Source of the DNA: Pseudorhodobacter ferrugineus DSM 5888
Lineage (GTDB): Bacteria > Pseudomonadota > Alphaproteobacteria > Rhodobacterales > Rhodobacteraceae
DNA length: 64,000 nt
Direction: 5' to 3'
NCBI RefSeq assembly: GCF_000420745.1
Contig: NZ_ATVN01000017.1
Coordinates: 1-64,000 of the forward strand
Made by a program: the position numbers and the translations under genes
The notes under the pieces: generated by a model
What the model was told of the DNA's origin: nothing
The model's input: only the letters and a program-made list of their open reading frames with translations
Database searches by the model: none
Shown: piece by piece, positions 7,081 to 14,404 of the stretch
Layout: every line of letters begins with the position of its first letter
How positions within the stretch are numbered: position 1 is the stretch's first letter

Positions 7081-7824
7081 TTATCCTTTCGCTCCGTTAG
7101 GGGTGGTCTTTTGCAGCCCAGCCCCCTTGCCCTCCAAAAGGTGAAACAGCGCCCGCACAGGCCGATGATCTGACGCCATCGCGGCATGTCGGTCGCCAAT
7201 CACCCCGCTTTCCAACAATTCGAATTCGTTGCTGAACGCCAACCTGTCCAAATGCAGAATTGGCCGCCCCGCCGGGAAACTGGGGCCGGGGCTATGAACA
7301 TGTAACCAGGCCGGCATCGTCTCAAACCCAAAGCGGTCGCGCCATTCATTATAATCGCCTGCGATGATGACGGGCCTGCGGTCAAATTTCAGCAGCTGTT
7401 CCGCGATAAAGGCGATTTGCTTGCGCCGGTTGCCCCGTAACAGGCCAAGATGAACTCCGACGATCCGCACCTGCTTGCCCGAAAGGGTCAAATCCACGAC
7501 AACCGCCCCGCGCGGTTCAAGTGCCGGAAGGTCATAGCGATAGATCGCATCAACTTGAATGCCGGGGCGTTTCAGCACCGCAATCCCGTGCCAGCCAAGC
7601 CCTACACCGGTCGGGGTCAGGTCAACCACCTCAAACGGCCCGACACGGCCATGCGCGCTTGGCAACGCGGCAGGGCGCGGGTGCATGCGGAAATCGGCCT
7701 CTTGCAGCACCACGACATCCGCATCAAACGCCGAAATCGTGTCAATCGTGCGCAATGGTCGGCGCCGAAAATCCCGGCCAAGGCCCGCGCGAATATTCCA
7801 ACTGACAAGCTTTAATTCCACCAC
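7081..7824 (-). CDS. Endonuclease/exonuclease/phosphatase family protein
   Basis: An EEP-fold metal-dependent phosphodiesterase. It opens with KLVSWNIRAGLGRD, has VVVLQEAD (catalytic Glu), later VIIAGDYNEWRDR (Asp/Asn pair), and a terminal AMASDHRPVRA (Asp-His pair). These are the expected metal and catalytic residues. I place the start at the GTG at 7824 (VVELKLVSWN) because an AAAGGGG ribosome site lies 12 bp upstream and homology starts there; an open frame reaches an ATG at 7968 but those 48 residues look non-coding. Substrate could be a nucleic acid, phosphoinositide or other phosphodiester. Adjacency to the PLD-like gene suggests phospholipid or envelope work. Confidence 0.85.
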   Translation of the reverse strand: MVELKLVSWNIRAGLGRDFRRRPLRTIDTISAFDADVVVLQEADFRMHPRPAALPSAHGRVGPFEVVDLTPTGVGLGWHGIAVLKRPGIQVDAIYRYDLPALEPRGAVVVDLTLSGKQVRIVGVHLGLLRGNRRKQIAFIAEQLLKFDRRPVIIAGDYNEWRDRFGFETMPAWLHVHSPGPSFPAGRPILHLDRLAFSNEFELLESGVIGDRHAAMASDHRPVRALFHLLEGKGAGLQKTTPNGAKG

Positions 7825-7996
7825 GGTGTGCTGCCCCTTTTTGGTGCGGCAGGACCTGCGCACCGTCAATAACCCAAGGTGGCACAATGCTTTGCCCAAA
7901 GCAAAGGACACACATCTCAAAGTGCGCACATCACCATAAGGTTCCCCGCGCTGCACCATCCGCGCCAAGTTTATCGCAGTCCGTCACTGCACCGCC

Positions 7997-8021
7997 GGAA
8001 CTGTTTGCAGCGTGCCACGTT
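7997..8021 (+). promoter_or_regulatory. EcfG-type promoter of the first PRC-barrel gene
   Basis: GGAAC at 7997-8001, 16-base spacer, CGTT at 8018-8021; exact consensus match, 33 bp before the ATG at 8054. Confidence 0.75.
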
Positions 8022-8053
8022 GACAGGGGCAACCCAAACCACAGGAGGCTGAT

Positions 8054-8350
8054 ATGGACCATTCGCAACACCCTCGGCTTGACCCCGCCGAATTGAACGG
8101 CGCCAATCTTGATGGCATCAAGGTCTATGACCGCAATGACGACACCGTCGGCACAATCTCGCACGTGCACGGCATTGGCCAGAATGCACAAGCCATCATA
8201 GACGTTGGCGGTTTCCTTGGGATCGGGGCAAAACCGGTTGCCCTTTCTCTGGCGCAATTGGATGTGATGCGGGATGAAGTCGGCGCAATTCACGCGGTCA
8301 CGCAGTTGACCCGGGACGAAGTCGAAACGCTCCCCGAGCACCATCATTGA
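8054..8350 (+). CDS. PRC-barrel domain protein (short, cytoplasmic)
   Basis: A 98-residue protein that is essentially one PRC barrel: LDGIKVYDRNDDTVGTISHV, then AIIDVGGFLGIGAKPVALSL and a closing DVMRDEVGAIHAVTQLT. The VGGFLGIG/K-P-V core is the stress-linked PRC subfamily common in Rhizobiales and Rhodobacterales. A GGAGG ribosome site and an EcfG-type promoter lie upstream. The C-terminal His cluster (PEHHH) might bind metal. It has no signal peptide, unlike the two-barrel paralogue downstream. Role unknown; PRC barrels usually bind protein or RNA partners. Confidence 0.85.
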   Translation: MDHSQHPRLDPAELNGANLDGIKVYDRNDDTVGTISHVHGIGQNAQAIIDVGGFLGIGAKPVALSLAQLDVMRDEVGAIHAVTQLTRDEVETLPEHHH

Positions 8351-8532
8351 CCCCGGTCGATTTGAAATCTGTCAAACCAGCACATCCGGATCGCAAGCGC
8401 GGTCCGGATTGTGCTTGCGCCACACAAGCCGCGGGCGCGTCATCCTCCCAAACACCAATGAAACGATTGAACCTATCCATCCCGCAGCCTCGAAAAAACG
8501 ACCTCTGGTCCTGCAATTTGTCAGATTTCTTA

Positions 8533-8558
8533 GGAACCGACCCTGCATCTGTTGTGTT
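8533..8558 (+). promoter_or_regulatory. Possible EcfG-type promoter of the second PRC-barrel gene
   Basis: GGAAC at 8533-8537 is followed after 17 bases by TGTT at 8555-8558, one base off consensus, 51 bp before the ATG at 8610. Confidence 0.5.
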
Positions 8559-8609
8559 GATAATATGAGGGCGCAACGCCCCAATAGATTGTAAACCAAG
8601 GAGAAAACC

Positions 8610-9404
8610 ATGCATAAGATTTTGCTTTCAACCGCTGTGGCGGCCGTTTTCGCAGTGCCTGCTCTGGCGCAGGATTCGATGTTTCGCTCAGAGCCGACCG
8701 AAGGTGCCGTTCATGCCTCCGATCTGATTGGCGCCCGTGTCTATGCATCGGAAGGTGCCGTTGATGCCAATTCCTACAACGGCATTCAGCAAGGCTGGGA
8801 AGATATCGGCGAAATCAATGATGTCGTCGTATCCAAGGACGGCCGTGTTGAATCCGTTCTTGTCGATATTGGTGGCTTTCTGGGTATGGGAGAGCGTCAA
8901 ACGGCTGTCGATATGACCGCGCTGCGGTTCGTTTACGATGACGCGACCGCCGACAATCCTGAAGATTGGTTTGTTGTGATGAACGCCAATCGCGCAATGA
9001 TTGAAACGGCACCCGAATGGACCCGGACCGCAATGTATGGCACAGGCATGGCCACAACCACCGCGCCAATGGCCGCCGATGGCACGCCTGCCTCAAATGC
9101 CGAGCGTGACGGGTATGTCTTGGTCCCCGCAGCCGAAATTACCTCCGAGGCACTGACAGGGGCAAATGTCTACGATTCAACCGATAAAGATATCGGCGAG
9201 GTGTCAAACCTGATCTTGTCCACAGATGGCAAAATTGACGGTGTGATTGTCGACGTCGGGGGCTTCCTCGGTATGGGTGAAAAGCCGGTCATGGTAAAAA
9301 TGTCCGAGCTGAACGTCCTGCGCAACGCGGACGGGTCTGATTTGCGGGTCTATGTCACCGCAACCAAAGAAGCGCTTGAGGCGATGCCGACCTACTCCAA
9401 CTAA
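8610..9404 (+). CDS. Secreted two-PRC-barrel protein
   Basis: 264 residues with a cleavable signal peptide (MHKILLSTAVAAVFAVPALA, cut near AQD). Two PRC barrels follow: residues ~30-110 (LIGARVYASEGAVD to VDIGGFLGMGERQTAVDM) and ~175-255 (LTGANVYDSTDKDIGEVSN to VDVGGFLGMGEKPVMVKM). They are related to each other and to the single barrel encoded at 8054-8350, so this locus shows duplication. Export suggests a periplasmic or envelope role. An AGGAG ribosome site precedes the ATG, and a hairpin at 9431-9457 ends the unit. Confidence 0.88.
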   Translation: MHKILLSTAVAAVFAVPALAQDSMFRSEPTEGAVHASDLIGARVYASEGAVDANSYNGIQQGWEDIGEINDVVVSKDGRVESVLVDIGGFLGMGERQTAVDMTALRFVYDDATADNPEDWFVVMNANRAMIETAPEWTRTAMYGTGMATTTAPMAADGTPASNAERDGYVLVPAAEITSEALTGANVYDSTDKDIGEVSNLILSTDGKIDGVIVDVGGFLGMGEKPVMVKMSELNVLRNADGSDLRVYVTATKEALEAMPTYSN

Positions 9405-9430
9405 CGTCTGGTTTTTCATCACAGACCCTA

Positions 9431-9457
9431 AAGGCCCGCGCGTAAAGTGCGGGCCTT
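9431..9457 (+). terminator. Terminator after the two-PRC-barrel gene
   Basis: AAGGCCCGC (9431-9439) and GCGGGCCTT (9449-9457) form a perfect 9-bp stem with a 9-nt loop, 26 bp past the stop codon. Confidence 0.65.
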
Positions 9458-9792
9458 GCCATATGTGCCGCCTAACCCTATCGGCACCATGCGCTTGATT
9501 GCGCCATATTTGGCCGGGCAGGAAAAAATTCCTGAAAGCGTCACGCAGGCTGGATAGGATCGCCGCGACACATATGCAGCCCGCTCAGGTGTCAAAATGC
9601 GCATCAAGGACCGGAAAAATACGTATGCTTGACGCGCCTGCCCAAAGACCGCGCCGACAGGTTTCACACACATCTCTTGCGCAAAAAACTCTCGAATTCC
9701 CGCCCCACTTGGAACCAACCCCGCCACGTCGCGTTGATCTGACATGCTGGCGCTAACCTCCGCCATCCTCATATGTTTGAAAGGGATATCCA
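9458..9792. other. Intergenic with stress promoter, no gene called
   Basis: About 335 bp between the terminator and the 24-codon gene. A minus-strand frame at 9428-9793 covers it but has no family resemblance and overlaps the terminator and the EcfG-type promoter, so it is not called. The only supported feature is the promoter at 9711-9735. Confidence 0.5.
9711..9735 (+). promoter_or_regulatory. EcfG-type promoter of the PhnA-like operon
   Basis: GGAAC at 9711-9715, 16-base spacer, CGTT at 9732-9735; exact consensus, 58 bp upstream of the 24-codon membrane peptide gene. Confidence 0.75.
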
Positions 9793-9867
9793 ATGCACAG
9801 CGTTATTTATCTGGTCGGTCTTATTGTCGTTGTTATGGCCGTTTTGTCATTTGTCGGTCTGGCCTAA
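9793..9867 (+). CDS. 24-residue single-pass membrane peptide
   Basis: The reading frame MHSVIYLVGLIVVVMAVLSF, ending VGLA then stop, is one complete transmembrane helix with almost no flanking residues. Very similar tiny proteins (Met, short polar start, IIYIVG, hydrophobic run, SFxGL) are widespread in Proteobacteria as conserved hypothetical membrane peptides. It lies between an EcfG-type promoter and a PhnA-like gene 27 bp downstream, so it belongs to the stress island. Codon use is ordinary. Function unknown. Confidence 0.65.
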   Translation: MHSVIYLVGLIVVVMAVLSFVGLA

Positions 9868-9894
9868 GGCGTTTCCCGGAAAGGAACCAAACAC

Positions 9895-10752
9895 ATGGAC
9901 TACGTGAAAACGCCCGCAAGGGCACCCGTTTCAGTGATTGAAAGCGACCTGCGGCATGTGGATTGGCCGGCTATCTTTGCGGGCGCATTTCTTGCAACGG
10001 CGCTAACAATCGTACTTTTGTCCTTTGGCGCCGCGCTCGGGTTATCGATGGCCAGCCCCGTGTCTGGCGATGGTGTTTCGCTCCGCTGGATCACGATTAC
10101 AGGTGGTATCTGGATGGTCTGGACAGCCGTTAGCAGCTTTGCGGCGGGTGGGTATCTGACGGGCCGTTTGCGCCGCCGTTTGGGTGATGCCAATAGCGAT
10201 GAAATAGAGGCCCGCGATGGCGCGCACGGCGTTGTTGTTTGGGCTGTCGGTGCCGTGATGGGCGGCTTTCTGGCGGTAAGTGGCGTGACGGGCACTTTGT
10301 CGGCCGTCGGCGACAGTGCCGGTGCGGCCCTTGACGCTGCAAACGCTGGCCTTGCCGATGCGACCAGCTATACAAGCTCCGCCTTGCTGCGCGGCGACGC
10401 AACACAAGGATCCGCCGAAGCAAAAGCAGAGGTCGCAGCCATCCTAGCCAACGGGATCGCTGCGGGCCAAGTGCCGGACGCAGACCGTCAATACCTGACA
10501 AATGTGGTTGTTGCCGAAACCCAACTCAGCACCGAAGCCGCCACAGCGCGCGTCGACACAGCAATAGCAAGCGGGCTTGAAGCACGGGCAGCGACGATCA
10601 AAGCGATCGAGCAGACCCGCATTGCCGGGATGATTGCTGCCTTTGGTCTTGCTGCAACAATGCTCGTCAGCGCTGCGGCCGCCTATTTCGCCTCTGTCAC
10701 CGGCGGAACGCACCGCGACGCCAACAATGGTTTTCGCCGTTTCGGGCGGTAA
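9895..10752 (+). CDS. PhnA-like integral membrane protein
   Basis: 285 residues. Hydrophobic helices lie near residues 22-47 (WPAIFAGAFLATALTIVLLS), 63-90, 112-135 (VVWAVGAVMGGFLAVSG) and 245-268. A long Ala-rich soluble loop separates the last two. The pattern, including FAAGGYLTGRLRRR after the second helix, matches proteins annotated PhnA-like in alphaproteobacteria. These are not the phosphonate enzyme PhnA despite the name. A strong EcfG-type promoter and a membrane peptide precede it. A role in envelope stress is an inference from context; no enzymatic motif is visible. Confidence 0.75.
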   Translation: MDYVKTPARAPVSVIESDLRHVDWPAIFAGAFLATALTIVLLSFGAALGLSMASPVSGDGVSLRWITITGGIWMVWTAVSSFAAGGYLTGRLRRRLGDANSDEIEARDGAHGVVVWAVGAVMGGFLAVSGVTGTLSAVGDSAGAALDAANAGLADATSYTSSALLRGDATQGSAEAKAEVAAILANGIAAGQVPDADRQYLTNVVVAETQLSTEAATARVDTAIASGLEARAATIKAIEQTRIAGMIAAFGLAATMLVSAAAAYFASVTGGTHRDANNGFRRFGR

Positions 10753-10777
10753 TTTCCTCGTACAAGGAGTACCTGTC

Positions 10778-10840
10778 ATTATCGCTTGGTTGCTCGGCGC
10801 ACCTTTGTCAGTCCTGATTATCATCTTGCTGTTGACCTGA
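10778..10840 (+). CDS. Possible 20-residue membrane peptide with ATT start
   Basis: Just after the PhnA-like stop, a strong AAGGAG ribosome site is followed 8 bases later by ATT ATC GCT TGG. Reading from ATT gives IIAWLLGAPLSVLIIILLLT and a stop at 10840, a plausible membrane peptide. No ATG, GTG or TTG start is available at the right distance, so either a rare ATT start is used or this is a relic whose start codon mutated. The terminator directly downstream supports transcription through it. Confidence 0.4.
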   Translation: MIAWLLGAPLSVLIIILLLT

Positions 10841-10854
10841 ACTGCCAAAGCCCG

Positions 10855-10881
10855 ACCCCCGGCGCATCACGCGGCGGGGGT
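10855..10881 (+). terminator. Terminator of the PhnA-like operon
   Basis: ACCCCCG-CGC pairs with GCG-CGGGGGT (one internal mismatch) around a 5-nt loop, followed by TT, 14 bp after the last small frame. Confidence 0.6.
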
Positions 10882-11113
10882 TTCGCGTTGCGCCCTGCTT
10901 TCGACGGTCAGGGCATCCGCTCTATCAAAGGATACCCAAGGCAGCCAAATCCGCAACATCCCCTAGGGCAGTCCATCCTCATGTCATCCTTGGCCGGTAT
11001 TTCGCAGATTGCATTCGTCCGGTTCCTCCCCGCCTGTGCGGGCAACGGGCCTATAGTGCAAGTCGACCATCGTTTGGCCGGCCAAGCCCAGCCTAGATGC
11101 CGACGACCCGAAC

Positions 11114-12367
11114 CTAACCGGCAGTGTCAAACAAGCCCGGTGTCATCTCTTCCCAAAAGTCAAAGATCGCGGCGGCGTTCAACGCGCTGGCCCAGCCATT
11201 GCGGCGGAAATCCTCGCGGTCCAGATCATTGGTCAACCGCCCCATGAACAGCCGCTTGTCAGCGTCGCGCTGCGTGGGGTTTCGCTGCATGACCGCCGCT
11301 TCGACCACCACAAACCGCCGCTTGCGTTCGTCGCGCGCGGCGAAACGGGCGTCTTCCTCGGCATCCTTGCGGGCCTGCGCCTCGGCCCGTTTGCGCGCGG
11401 CCTCCAACGCCTCGGTCGAAGGCGGTATCTGGGGGGCCGGTGCTGCCACCTCGAACCCGCCTTCCAACGCAGCGCGCAAATACCCGACCGGGCTTTTCAC
11501 ATTCTTTTGCCCGCTGACAAAGGTCAGCTTTTGCGTCACCGCCTCCTCGCCATGCTCCTGTATCCACTGCCGCGCCAAACGGTCTGACACCCCCAGCCCG
11601 ATCAGCCGCTTGTACGTCTCACTCGCCCGCACCGCATCCCCATCATCAATATCAAACATCGCAAGCTGCTTGTTCTCGCGGATCAAGAACCGCAATTCCG
11701 TCACCGCCCTGCCCTGCTTTTGAAACTCGGGCGTAATCTCGATGTTCGACGTGCGGTTCACCTCATCCACTGCGGGTTTGATGATCTTGGCATTCAGATG
11801 CTTGAAACTTTCGTAATAGGCGCTGTCCTCTACCCCCATCAACCGGCGAAACACCTCGATCGGCCACCATCCCGTGCTGCCCGTGCGCACAAACCGATAG
11901 CAATTTTCATAAAGCGCAAGCCCATGCCCCGAGGTAAACCGTTTCTGGATGTTCAGATTGATCAGCGCAAACACCTTGGGGTCATGCAGCTTTTCCGCCA
12001 GCGCAGGCGAATAGGCATATTCGCACACCCCCGATTTCAGCTTGGCATAGGACAGCAGGCTGGACACCCCCCACTCCTGCTTGCCCTTTTCGTCCAGCAT
12101 ATCCCATTCGGCCACCGTCTCGGCCAGCCCGCGCAAGGCCGCCCGCAGCGTCTCCATGTCATTAGAATTATAGCCGATCATCAGGCACAGCGTTCGTGCG
12201 TCAATCTGATGTTTGGTCTGGCTGATCAGCGTGTCATAGGCGTTCAGCAACAACACATTCGACAGCTTGCGCTGCAACAACGTCAGCTTGCCACTGACGT
12301 GAATGGCCGCGACATTTTTCTTAACCTCGGCCCGCCGCAGCGACCCTTTCAGCGCCTGTGTCTGCAT
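11114..12367 (-). CDS. repB: Plasmid replication initiator RepB (Rep_3-type)
   Basis: A 417-residue initiator. The N-terminal half carries the double winged-helix replication domain (LRRAEVKKNVAAIHVSGKLT, TLLQRKLSNVLLLNAYDTL, later GHGLALYENCYRF and WWPIEVFRRLMGVE). The C-terminal third is an Ala/Glu/Arg-rich coiled coil near residues 325-365. Proteins of this type bind 22-bp-class iterons and open the origin. Iterons of exactly that spacing lie 260-400 bp upstream of this gene. Divergent from parA-parB, it defines this as a RepB-type replicon as known in Roseobacter plasmids, distinct from RepABC. Full length and apparently intact. Confidence 0.9.
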   Translation of the reverse strand: MQTQALKGSLRRAEVKKNVAAIHVSGKLTLLQRKLSNVLLLNAYDTLISQTKHQIDARTLCLMIGYNSNDMETLRAALRGLAETVAEWDMLDEKGKQEWGVSSLLSYAKLKSGVCEYAYSPALAEKLHDPKVFALINLNIQKRFTSGHGLALYENCYRFVRTGSTGWWPIEVFRRLMGVEDSAYYESFKHLNAKIIKPAVDEVNRTSNIEITPEFQKQGRAVTELRFLIRENKQLAMFDIDDGDAVRASETYKRLIGLGVSDRLARQWIQEHGEEAVTQKLTFVSGQKNVKSPVGYLRAALEGGFEVAAPAPQIPPSTEALEAARKRAEAQARKDAEEDARFAARDERKRRFVVVEAAVMQRNPTQRDADKRLFMGRLTNDLDREDFRRNGWASALNAAAIFDFWEEMTPGLFDTAG

Positions 12368-12622
12368 CTACCCCTGCCAGCCGCACACGGCCGCCTTTTG
12401 CTCTTGCCACATGGTCTTGCCGGTTAGGTCCGGCTTTGCGACTCTTGCCAAAACCATTGCCCATTAGGAACCCAAAGACAAGCCCCCACTTGGCACCTTT
12501 GGCACGCCCCACCCCCAAGACCACCCCATCCCGTAGACGGGTCCCTCACCGTTCGGCCCGTTAACAATCCCGTCCAACCCGCCCCTAATCGGCTGTGCCC
12601 CCTACGGTTTTGCGCTATATTT
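12368..12622. other. repB leader region
   Basis: About 255 bp of C-rich non-coding DNA between repB and the iteron block. It presumably holds the repB promoter and control elements. I see no open reading frame with family features. Confidence 0.5.
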
Positions 12623-12656
12623 GGGGTGTAATCGGGTCAAAACAGGGCTTTTTGCC

Positions 12657-12766
12657 CCCCTGCACACGGGTTCCCCTCCCCACGGATTCGGGTTCCCTTG
12701 GCCCCGCAAACGGGTACCTATACCCCCGTATACTGGTACCGTTCGACCTGTTTTCAGGTCCCCAAC
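12657..12766 (+). repeat. Iterons of the replication origin (22-bp periodicity)
   Basis: Five direct repeats with an exact 22-bp period have cores at 12667 (CGGGTTCCC), 12689 (CGGGTTCCC), 12711 (CGGGTACCT), 12733 (CTGGTACCG) and 12755 (CAGGTCCCC). Two weaker matches lie one and two periods earlier (12645, 12623). A 22-bp step puts each Rep-binding site about two helical turns from the next, the standard arrangement for Rep_3/RepB initiators. The block sits between divergent repB and parA next to an AT-rich stretch, so I call it the vegetative origin. Confidence 0.8.
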
Positions 12767-12880
12767 CACACATAACCCATTGAAAAAAAATTGTTTTTTC
12801 GACGCAAAGTTCTTAAAGACTCTGAAAGAGATTCATACCTTTGTGGATGTTATTTTGACAGATTTATAGGGTTAAGGCGG
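12767..12880. other. AT-rich origin unwinding element with DnaA-box-like site
   Basis: Directly next to the iterons the base composition drops sharply to AT-rich, including an A8 run at about 12783 and several T-rich tracts. TGTGGATGT at 12842-12850 is 7 of 9 to the complement of the DnaA box TTATCCACA. Iterons, AT-rich DNA and a DnaA-like box are the classic plasmid origin layout. The function is inferred from layout. Confidence 0.6.
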
Positions 12881-12885
12881 CCCAT

Positions 12886-12904
12886 AGGTTTCGCCGCGAA
12901 ACCT
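12886..12904. promoter_or_regulatory. parS-like site 1 (upstream of parA)
   Basis: AGGTTTCGCCGCGAAACCT, a perfect palindrome of 9-bp arms around a central C. It lies 112 bp before parA. The same palindrome recurs three more times within 2.6 kb and nowhere else that I noticed in the window. Confidence 0.8.
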
Positions 12905-13015
12905 CCTCGGCCCTTTCACCGCGGCTTGTTTTCTCCAGTTCCCCCTTTTAACTGGATGTGCCATAGTTTCGCGCATAGAAGCCAAAAAGCCGCACATGAC
13001 CAGAAAGTATGAGAC

Positions 13016-14404
13016 ATGAGCAAGAAGCCAGAAATCTCCCTCAACGCCTATCAAAACCTTGATCCGGCAAAGGCCGCCGAAAAACTGGGGCCCTCGGTTG
13101 ATACGACCCGATTCGCCAAAGCCGCCGCCTTTTGCGCCCGTGGCCGCGATGATCTGGCAAAACGCGGCTATGCGCCAGATGGTAAAAAGCGCCTGCGCCA
13201 GTTCTCGATATGGGAGATTACGAAATACCTGATCCCGGTCGCCCCTGCCCATTTCCGCCGCGTCCTTAAGGCCAATGAAAACCTGCCCCAGGGTGAGGGC
13301 ACCGCAGGCGCAAAATGGTTCACATTGGACGAGGTGCTAACTCTGCGTGACCATTTTGCCGCCGAAGGGTCCGCTGCCAAGGAATACAAACCCTACCGCC
13401 CCAAAGGCCAACCGGCCAAAATCTGCGCCGTGGCCAACTTCAAGGGCGGGTCGGGCAAAACCACCACCTGCGCCCATCTGGCGATGGCCGCGGCCCTCGA
13501 TGGGTACAAGGTGCTGGTGATCGACCTCGACAGTCAGGCCTCGATGACGTCGATCCTTGGGGGGCAGGTCGAGGATGAATGGAAAACCGTCTTCCCCCTC
13601 ATCGCCAAGGATTACGCCCTTGCCGTGCAGGCCGAAAACCGGATCCGCGAGGCGGGCGATCTGCCGCCCCTGCCCCTTGACGAAACCCTGACCGAGGCGT
13701 TGACGGTTTCGCCGCGAAACCTCATCCAGAAAACCCACTGGTCAAATATCGACCTGATCGGCGCGCAACTGAACCTCTATTGGGCCGAATTTCAAATCCC
13801 CGTCTGGCGCATGGGCCTGCGCTCTTGGTCGCTGTGGGATGCGCTGGGGAACTTCCTGACCAACGAAGGCATTCTTGACGACTACGACATCGTCTTCCTC
13901 GATACCCCGCCCGCGCTCGGTTATTTGACGATTAATTCACTGGCTGCCGCCGATATTCTGCTGGTGCCGCTCGGCGCGTCCTTTCTTGAATTTGACTCCA
14001 CAGGCCGGTTTTTCGACATGCTCTATTCTACCTTTGCCAGTATCGAGGAAGGCGAAAACGCGCAGCGCCGCGCCTTGGGCCTGACAGAGGTAAAGTTTGA
14101 ATGGGACGTGGTGCGCGCCATCATCACCCGCTTTGATGCCGCCCAGCAAACCGATCTGGCCAATGTGATTCAAGCCTATTTTGGTGATTTTATGACACCA
14201 TACCGGCAGGAATTTACCGCATTGGTGGGGCAGGCGGGCGAACAGGTGAATGGCATCTATGAGGCGGATTACCGCGATTTCAACCGTGACACCTATCTGC
14301 GCGGCCGTGAGGCGTTTGACCGGACCTATGCCGAATTCAAACAGCTTTTGATTGGCGCATGGTGGCGTGATGTACAGGCAGAAAAGGAAAATGCAGATGG
14401 CTAA
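13016..14404 (+). CDS. parA: Partition ATPase ParA
   Basis: A 462-residue Walker-type partition ATPase. Residues 1-135 form an N-terminal DNA-binding/regulatory region typical of large plasmid ParA proteins (RQFSIWEITKYLIP). The deviant Walker A is FKGGSGKTTT at ~142-151, Walker A' is VLVIDLDSQASMT at ~180, and Walker B is IVFLDTPPALG. ATP-dependent ParA gradients move ParB-parS complexes to daughter cells. The gene overlaps parB by 8 bp and contains parS-like site 2 within its coding sequence. The N-terminal extension means it probably also represses its own promoter, close to site 1. Confidence 0.93.
   Translation: MSKKPEISLNAYQNLDPAKAAEKLGPSVDTTRFAKAAAFCARGRDDLAKRGYAPDGKKRLRQFSIWEITKYLIPVAPAHFRRVLKANENLPQGEGTAGAKWFTLDEVLTLRDHFAAEGSAAKEYKPYRPKGQPAKICAVANFKGGSGKTTTCAHLAMAAALDGYKVLVIDLDSQASMTSILGGQVEDEWKTVFPLIAKDYALAVQAENRIREAGDLPPLPLDETLTEALTVSPRNLIQKTHWSNIDLIGAQLNLYWAEFQIPVWRMGLRSWSLWDALGNFLTNEGILDDYDIVFLDTPPALGYLTINSLAAADILLVPLGASFLEFDSTGRFFDMLYSTFASIEEGENAQRRALGLTEVKFEWDVVRAIITRFDAAQQTDLANVIQAYFGDFMTPYRQEFTALVGQAGEQVNGIYEADYRDFNRDTYLRGREAFDRTYAEFKQLLIGAWWRDVQAEKENADG
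13705..13721. promoter_or_regulatory. parS-like site 2 (inside parA)
   Basis: GGTTTCGCCGCGAAACC, 8-bp arms around a central C, within the parA coding sequence (encodes part of the VSPRNL segment). The codons fit the protein, so the palindrome is accommodated by codon choice. Confidence 0.75.

Noticed and set aside
9428-9793. 121-codon minus-strand frame before the PhnA-like operon
   Set aside because: Overlaps the terminator and the EcfG promoter; no recognisable domain.
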